NCBI GenBank assembly: GCA_946886245.1
Contig: CAMPIF010000361.1
Location: forward strand, 1-5,107
Reading direction: 5' to 3'
From: Ectopseudomonas composti
Lineage (GTDB): Bacteria > Pseudomonadota > Gammaproteobacteria > Pseudomonadales > Pseudomonadaceae
Length of the DNA: 5,107 bases
Notes under the pieces: model-generated
What the model was told of the DNA's origin: nothing
What the model saw: the letters and a program-made list of their open reading frames with translations, nothing else
Database searches by the model: none
Position numbers and translations under genes: made by a program
In this document: in pieces, positions 1 to 3,049 of the stretch
Layout: each line of letters opens with the position of its first letter
How positions within the stretch are numbered: position 1 is the first letter of the stretch

Positions 1-882
1 CGCGACGTGATGATGAACACCGTCGCGCCGGTCTGGGACGGCAACGAGACCTGGCTGGTACTCGGTGGTGCGGGGCTGTTCGGTGCCTTTCCGCTGGCCT
101 ATGCAGTGGTGCTCGACGCGCTGTATCTGCCGCTGATCCTGATGTTGCTGGGGCTTATCTTCCGTGGCGTGGCCTTCGAGTTTCGCTTCAAGGCCAAGGC
201 CGCCAAGCGCCATCTGTGGGACAAGGCCTTCATTGGCGGCTCGCTGACCGCCACCTTCTTCCAGGGCGTGGCGCTGGGGGCCTATATCGACGGTTTCGAG
301 GTGGTCAACCGCAGCTTTGCCGGCGGCGCGTTCGATTGGCTGACGCCATTCTCGGTGTTCTGCGGCCTGGCGCTGATCGCCGCCTACGCGTTGCTCGGCT
401 GCACCTGGCTGATCATGAAGACCGAAGGTCGCCTGCAACAGCAGATGCATGATCTGGGGCGCCCGCTGGTATTCGTGGTGTTGGGAGTGACCGGCATCGT
501 CAGCCTGTGGACGCCATTTGCTCACCCGGATATTGCCGAGCGCTGGTTCAGCCTGCCCAACCTGTTCTGGTTCATGCCGGTACCGGTGCTGGTGCTGCTG
601 TGCACCTGGGCGCTGCTGCGGGCCGTGGCCAGCAACGCCAACTATTCGCCATTCTTGCTGACCCTGGCGCTGATCTTCCTTGGCTACAGCGGTCTGGGCA
701 TCAGCCTGTGGCCGAACGTGATTCCGCCGTCGATCAGTATCTGGGAAGCCGCCGCACCGCCGCAGAGCCAGGGCTTCATGCTGGTGGGCGCGCTGTTCAT
801 CATCCCCTTCATCCTCATGTACACCGCCTGGAGCTATTACGTGTTCCGCGGCAAGGTGACGGTGGATGATGGCTATCACTGA
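1..882 (+). CDS. cydB: Cytochrome bd-type quinol oxidase subunit II (CydB/CioB), 5'-truncated by window
   Basis: This is subunit II of the cytochrome bd-type terminal oxidase, an inner-membrane partner of the haem-bearing subunit I in oxidising quinol and reducing O2. The reading frame is open from base 1, giving 293 residues; full family members are about 335, so roughly 40 N-terminal residues lie outside the window. Visible family hallmarks are APVWDGNETWLV near the start, the segment GISLWPNVIPPSISIWEAA, and a last membrane helix followed by YYVFRGKV and a C-terminal GYH. Several hydrophobic helices are separated by short charged loops such as FRFKAKAAKRHLWDK. The GTG at 7 and the ATGs at 10 and 13 are internal codons, not starts. 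The DUF2474 gene downstream suggests the cyanide-insensitive CioAB type, but subunit I, whose Q-loop would decide this, is not in the window. Family assignment is very secure; the bd subtype is inference. Confidence 0.96.
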   Translation, partial: RDVMMNTVAPVWDGNETWLVLGGAGLFGAFPLAYAVVLDALYLPLILMLLGLIFRGVAFEFRFKAKAAKRHLWDKAFIGGSLTATFFQGVALGAYIDGFEVVNRSFAGGAFDWLTPFSVFCGLALIAAYALLGCTWLIMKTEGRLQQQMHDLGRPLVFVVLGVTGIVSLWTPFAHPDIAERWFSLPNLFWFMPVPVLVLLCTWALLRAVASNANYSPFLLTLALIFLGYSGLGISLWPNVIPPSISIWEAAAPPQSQGFMLVGALFIIPFILMYTAWSYYVFRGKVTVDDGYH

Positions 883-1056
883 GAACCTGTCCAAAGCCTG
901 CTGCGCGTCGGCCCTGCGGCGTTAAAAGCAGGCTCGGCCTGCTCATGTACCACTTGTACAGTCGAACGCGACTCCGACCGGTCCTCGCCTGCTCGGAGGC
1001 TGTTACTCACGTTGCGCCTTGCATGGCTCTAGCTCGCGAGGCTTTGAATCAGGTTC
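883..1056. mobile_element. MITE-like palindromic element between cydB and the DUF2474 gene
   Basis: This non-coding stretch is bounded by imperfect terminal inverted repeats. The left end GAACCTGTCCAAAGCCT (883-899) matches the reverse complement of the right end AGGCTTTGAATCAGGTTC (1039-1056), except for one short indel and about one mismatch. The interior is also partly self-complementary. It contains a perfect 7 bp hairpin (AGCAGGC-TCG-GCCTGCT, 927-943) and, directly after it, TGTAC-CACTT-GTACA (946-960). It has no credible coding capacity; an in-frame upstream extension of the next gene (ATG at 945) runs through it but has no support. It resembles short repeated intergenic elements I associate with Pseudomonas genomes, though I cannot check copy number. 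No target-site duplication is obvious. It begins at the base after the cydB stop and ends at the base before the next Shine-Dalgarno. The TIR structure is directly visible; mobility is inference. Confidence 0.65.
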
Positions 1057-1061
1057 AGGAG
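1057..1061 (+). promoter_or_regulatory. Ribosome binding site of the DUF2474 gene
   Basis: AGGAG lies 6 nt before the ATG at 1068. It decides that start over the in-frame ATG at 945, which falls inside the palindromic element and would add 41 unrelated residues. The site directly abuts the right terminal repeat of that element. Confidence 0.8.
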
Positions 1062-1067
1062 ACGGTC

Positions 1068-1214
1068 ATGACCGAAACCGAAGAGAAGAAACCGCTGTGG
1101 CAGCGTCTGGGTTGGCTGGTGCTGATCTGGGCCTGCAGCGTCACCGCGCTGGGCATAGTGGCCTGGCTGTTGCGCCAGTTCATGAGCGCGGCGGGGTTGG
1201 GGACGCCGGGCTGA
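1068..1214 (+). CDS. DUF2474 family small membrane protein of the cytochrome bd oxidase operon
   Basis: This 48-residue protein has a charged N-terminus (TETEEKKP), then WQRLGWLVLIWACSVTALG leading into one hydrophobic helix at about residues 14-35, then a short tail. The size, the WQRLGWL motif and the place directly after cydB/cioB fit the DUF2474 family. Members are encoded next to cytochrome bd oxidases and are thought to be small accessory subunits comparable in position to CydX/CbdX; that role is by analogy. The start is the ATG at 1068 with AGGAG 6 nt upstream. A ~174 bp element now separates it from cydB, so it depends either on read-through from upstream or on an unseen promoter in the element. 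The last few residues (GTPG) are encoded by the left arm of a GC hairpin whose loop is the TGA stop. Confidence 0.85.
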   Translation: MTETEEKKPLWQRLGWLVLIWACSVTALGIVAWLLRQFMSAAGLGTPG

Positions 1215-1222
1215 GCCCGGCG
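1204..1222 (+). terminator. GC hairpin overlapping the stop codon of the DUF2474 gene; possible operon terminator
   Basis: CGCCGGGC (1204-1211) and GCCCGGCG (1215-1222) form a perfect 8 bp stem. The 3-nt loop is TGA, the stop codon itself. No T-run follows, so it is not a classical intrinsic terminator. It may act as a weak terminator, an mRNA 3'-end stabiliser or a Rho-associated pause. A weaker 5 bp stem follows (GCCGA 1228-1232 with TCGGC 1240-1244). The hairpin is certain from sequence; its function is not. Confidence 0.5.
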
Positions 1223-1265
1223 ATCCAGCCGACTGCCATTCGGCCGACAGGGTCGAGTGGATATA

Positions 1266-1283
1266 TTTGAAAATCATTTGCGT
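1266..1283 (+). promoter_or_regulatory. Fur-box-like operator over the sigma-gene promoter
   Basis: TTTGAAAATCATTTGCG includes TGAAAAT-C-ATTTGCG (1268-1282). The left half matches TGATAAT of the 7-1-7 Fur consensus at six of seven positions; the right half is weaker (ATT plus C). It overlaps the proposed -35 region, as expected for iron-dependent repression by Fur of an iron-starvation sigma factor. A related sequence occurs in reverse orientation upstream of the receptor (2931-2947). Fur binding is inference. Confidence 0.45.
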
Positions 1284-1295
1284 TTGTAATATTTT
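1267..1295 (+). promoter_or_regulatory. Candidate sigma70-type promoter of the sigma/anti-sigma pair
   Basis: TTGAAA (1267-1272, five of six matches to the -35 consensus) is followed after 17 nt by TATTTT (1290-1295, four of six to the -10). An alternative -10, TAATAT at 1287-1292, would give a short 14-nt spacer. The AT-rich block stands out sharply from its GC-rich surroundings. It would start transcription about 25 nt before the GTG start of the sigma gene. Placement is by eye. Confidence 0.45.
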
Positions 1296-1325
1296 CTCGA
1301 GCTTTCCCGGCACCGAGAGTTCTTC

Positions 1326-1826
1326 GTGTCCCTGCCTGTCGATCCACTGCCCCCTGAAGAACTGTTCCGGCGCCATTCCTCGGAGCTGCTGCGCTTCTTC
1401 ACCCGGCAGACACGCTGCAGCGAGCTCGCCGCCGACCTGCGCCAGGAAACCTGGCTGCGCTTGCAAGGGCGCCGGACCGAGGAGATCGGCAACGTGCGCG
1501 CCTTTCTCTACCGCATCGCTCGCAACCTGCTCATCGACCATCATCGCCAGCAACAGGTTCGTCCGCAGTCGGCACCGCTCGACGATGCGCTGGAAAGCGA
1601 ACTCCCCGAACCCGAACGCGCCATCGAGGACAGCCGCCGTCTGGCTCGCCTGCAGATCCTGATGCATGAGTTGCCCGAACACCTGCGCCAGGCGCTGTTG
1701 TGGAACCGCCTGGACGGGCTGACCCAACGTGAGATCGGCGAGCGTCTGGGCGTCTCGGAAAGCATGGCCGGACGTTATATCCTCAAGGCCCTCGAATATT
1801 GCCAGGAACGCATGGATGACCGCTGA
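1326..1826 (+). CDS. FecI-family ECF (iron-starvation) RNA polymerase sigma factor
   Basis: This 166-residue protein has the size and two-domain layout of FecI-type sigma factors, which direct RNA polymerase to promoters of TonB-dependent siderophore receptors. Region 2 spans about residues 11-77, with ELFRRHSSELLRFF, then DLRQETWLRL and NVRAFLYRIARNLLIDHHR, the -10 binding part. A variable acidic linker follows. Region 4 spans about 116-163, with the helix-turn-helix GLTQREIGERLGVSESMAGRYI that reads the -35 element. The start is a GTG at 1326: no ATG lies in frame upstream, the first in-frame ATG comes only near residue 112, and GAGAG (1315-1319) sits 6 nt before the GTG. Its end overlaps the anti-sigma gene by 11 nt. 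A Fur-box-like site covers its promoter. Its likely target is the receptor gene at 3050. The family is secure; the inducer is unknown. Confidence 0.93.
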   Translation: MSLPVDPLPPEELFRRHSSELLRFFTRQTRCSELAADLRQETWLRLQGRRTEEIGNVRAFLYRIARNLLIDHHRQQQVRPQSAPLDDALESELPEPERAIEDSRRLARLQILMHELPEHLRQALLWNRLDGLTQREIGERLGVSESMAGRYILKALEYCQERMDDR

Positions 1827-2736
1827 GACCGATCTGCGCAGCCAGGCCCGGGAGTGGCTGGTGCTGCTGAATTCCGGGCGAGCCAGTGCCGCCGATCGCG
1901 CGGCGGTCGAGCGCTGGCGCCAGGCCAGTGCCGAGCACGCTAGTGCTCTGGCCGAGACGGAGCGTCTGTGGGCGCTGCTCGGCCAGGTCGAGCGGCCGGC
2001 TGCCGTGGTGCAGGCCATGCCCAGGCGCAAGCGACGCTGGCCGCTGCCACTGGCCAGCGCCGCCTGCCTGCTGCTGGCGCTGTGGCTGGCGCCGCCAGGC
2101 TGGCATGCCGATGTACGCACTCAGGCCGGTGAAATCCGCGAGGTGACGCTGGAGGATGGCTCGCGGCTGCAGCTCAATGGCGCCACCGCTCTTGACTGGA
2201 ACGCCGATGCAGGCGGTCAGCGCCGAGTGCGTCTGTATCGCGGTCAGGTCGATTTTCAGGTAGCGGCCGATACCAACCACCCCTTCGTGATCGAGGCCGG
2301 TGAGGCGCGCATTCGCGTCACCGGTACCCGGTTCGACGTCAACCTGCTGGGGGATCAGGTGTTGCTGGCGGTCAGCGAAGGGCATGTGCAGGTCAGGGAC
2401 AGCGAGGATACCGAGCGAGCCGTGCAGGCTGGCGAGCAGATCGCCTGGCAGGGTGGTCGTCTGCAATCACTGCAGCCACTGGATGCCGCGCGGGCTTTGG
2501 CCTGGCAACGGGGGCGGCTGGTATTTCGCGATCGCCCGTTGCCCGAAGTGTTCGAGGAGCTGCAGCGCCAGCAAACTCAGCAGGTGCTGTTTCTCGATGC
2601 AGCGGCGCGTGAGCTGAAGGTCACCGGCGTGTTCGCCCTGGATGATCCACAGGCCGTACTGCGCGCCATCGAGACCGCGCTGCCGGTCAAGCTGACCCAC
2701 TTGCCGGGCGTGCTGCTGGTGTCGTCCGACGGCTGA
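1816..2736 (+). CDS. FecR-family anti-sigma factor / transmembrane signal transducer
   Basis: This 306-residue protein is an inner-membrane regulator that should hold the adjacent sigma factor inactive and activate it when the receptor is occupied. The cytoplasmic N-terminus (about 1-55) has the FecR N-terminal pattern (AREWLVLLNSG, AVERWRQ, LWALL). RRKRRW precedes one helix at about 75-92. The periplasmic FecR domain covers about 97-195 (REVTLEDGSRLQLNGAT, VRLYRGQVDFQV, RIRVTGTRFDV). The C-terminus (about 237-304, GRLVFRDRPLPEVFEELQRQ through GVLLVSS) looks like an STN-type fold expected to touch the receptor's STN domain. Gly170-Thr171 in VTGTRFDV matches the site where FoxR-type members cleave themselves. 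I chose the ATG at 1816, with AGGAA 7 nt upstream, because a longer in-frame extension from 1729 lies wholly within the sigma gene. The 11-nt overlap suggests coupled translation. The partner receptor is inferred from adjacency. Confidence 0.92.
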   Translation: MTAETDLRSQAREWLVLLNSGRASAADRAAVERWRQASAEHASALAETERLWALLGQVERPAAVVQAMPRRKRRWPLPLASAACLLLALWLAPPGWHADVRTQAGEIREVTLEDGSRLQLNGATALDWNADAGGQRRVRLYRGQVDFQVAADTNHPFVIEAGEARIRVTGTRFDVNLLGDQVLLAVSEGHVQVRDSEDTERAVQAGEQIAWQGGRLQSLQPLDAARALAWQRGRLVFRDRPLPEVFEELQRQQTQQVLFLDAAARELKVTGVFALDDPQAVLRAIETALPVKLTHLPGVLLVSSDG

Positions 2737-2770
2737 TCTTCCAATCTGATAGCTGCCGGACTGCATCCAC

Positions 2771-2800
2771 GTAGGGTGGACAACGCTCTTTTTGTCCACC
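2771..2800 (+). repeat. GTAG-headed single REP-like hairpin; may also terminate the sigma/anti-sigma transcript
   Basis: GTAG (2771-2774) directly precedes a perfect 9 bp stem, GGTGGACAA (2775-2783) with TTGTCCACC (2792-2800), around an 8-nt loop. A GTAG tetranucleotide at the foot of a hairpin is the hallmark of Pseudomonas REP sequences mobilised by RAYT transposases. It lies 35 nt after the anti-sigma stop and is followed only by GTCTTT, so any terminator role would be weak. Its stem sequence differs from the REP pair downstream, implying a different REP family. Confidence 0.55.
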
Positions 2801-2859
2801 GTCTTTGGCCGACCCCGTTACCAGGCCGATAGTGGACAAGCCTTGGTCGTACAAACGCT

Positions 2860-2916
2860 GTAGCCCGGATGCAATCCGGGGCGGCGAACAAAGCCCCCGG
2901 ATTGCATCCGGGCTAC
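2860..2916. repeat. REPIN-like pair of inverted REP sequences
   Basis: Two perfect 22 bp inverted arms (2860-2881 and 2895-2916) flank a 13-nt spacer. Each arm is itself a REP unit: GTAG, then CCCGGAT-GCA-ATCCGGG, a 7 bp hairpin with a 3-nt loop; the right arm is the same unit on the opposite strand, ending in CTAC. This nested arrangement, two GTAG-headed REPs head to head, is that of a REPIN (BIME-like doublet), a non-autonomous element moved by a RAYT transposase elsewhere in the genome. The arms are identical, which suggests recent spread or active conservation. As RNA it can fold either as one long hairpin or as two small ones. Confidence 0.8.
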
Positions 2917-2930
2917 GACTGGGTGATGGC

Positions 2931-2956
2931 GCGAATCATTTTTCAAAAATATTTGC
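2931..2956. promoter_or_regulatory. AT-rich imperfect palindrome upstream of the receptor gene; candidate operator or promoter element
   Basis: A 26 bp imperfect dyad runs from GCGAAT to ATTTGC with a T-run/A-run centre. Its left part, read on the minus strand (TTTGAAAAATGATTCGC, 2947-2931), closely resembles the Fur-box-like sequence upstream of the sigma gene (TTTGAAAATCATTTGC). It could be a Fur site or part of the receptor promoter. The resemblance is visible; function is inference. Confidence 0.35.
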
Positions 2957-2970
2957 AGTGCCGGTTCAGG

Positions 2971-2989
2971 AATGCGAATTACCTTCGTC
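2971..2989 (+). promoter_or_regulatory. Second Fur-box-like sequence upstream of the receptor gene
   Basis: AATGCGAATTACCTTCGTC contains TGCGAAT, a good half-site for the TGAGAAT-N-ATTCTCA form of the Fur box. The other half (ACCTTCG) is degenerate. It lies about 60 nt before the receptor start. CGTCT within and just after it (2986-2990) is reminiscent of the -10 of iron-starvation ECF promoters, but I found no convincing -35 at proper spacing. Confidence 0.3.
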
Positions 2990-3003
2990 TTCTGTTTCTG
3001 CAA

Positions 3004-3020
3004 ATGCGACTTTTTCGCAT
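3004..3020 (+). other. Small hairpin in the receptor mRNA leader
   Basis: ATGCGA (3004-3009) and TCGCAT (3015-3020) form a perfect 6 bp inverted repeat with loop CTTTT. It sits about 18 nt before the AGGA ribosome binding site of the receptor. It may be an untranslated-leader structure or a protein-binding site, or it may be chance. Confidence 0.3.
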
Positions 3021-3049
3021 GAATGGCCAGCAGAACACAGGATATCCGT

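Larger units (their letters stand above)
2737..3049. other. Non-coding interval between the anti-sigma gene and the receptor gene
   Basis: These 313 bp hold no supported gene. The first two-thirds contain palindromic repeats: a GTAG-headed hairpin at 2771-2800 and an inverted pair of GTAG-headed REPs at 2860-2916. GTGGACAA at 2832-2839 repeats the stem of the first hairpin and may be a decayed copy. The last ~120 bp are AT-rich for this genome and should contain the receptor promoter, with candidate operator-like sites at 2931-2956 and 2971-2989. I could not place the ECF -35/-10 pair with confidence. The ribosome binding site of the receptor is AGGA at 3039-3042. Confidence 0.7.

Noticed and set aside
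945..1067. In-frame N-terminal extension of the DUF2474 protein starting at the ATG at 945.
   Set aside because: It runs through the palindromic element, has no good ribosome binding site, and would add 41 residues not expected in the family; the ATG at 1068 has a well-spaced AGGAG.
1729..1815. Upstream extension of the FecR protein to an ATG at 1729.
   Set aside because: The added residues are a frame-shifted reading of the sigma factor's helix-turn-helix region. The ATG at 1816 has AGGAA 7 nt upstream and gives a normal FecR N-terminus.
1029..2120. A 363-codon open frame on the minus strand across the sigma and anti-sigma genes.
   Set aside because: Low-complexity translation with no domain, opposite two well-supported genes and spanning the promoter region.
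2860..2916. The long inverted repeat as a CRISPR repeat or a classical intrinsic terminator.
   Set aside because: There is only one pair, inverted rather than direct, with a 13-nt spacer and no T-run after it; the GTAG-headed nested hairpins fit a REPIN better.
2957..3034. A specific -35/-10 pair for the FecI-type sigma factor upstream of the receptor.
   Set aside because: Candidate pieces (GGAATG at 2969, CGTCT at 2986, GCAAAT at 3000) do not fall at the usual 16-17 nt spacing, so I did not call a promoter.
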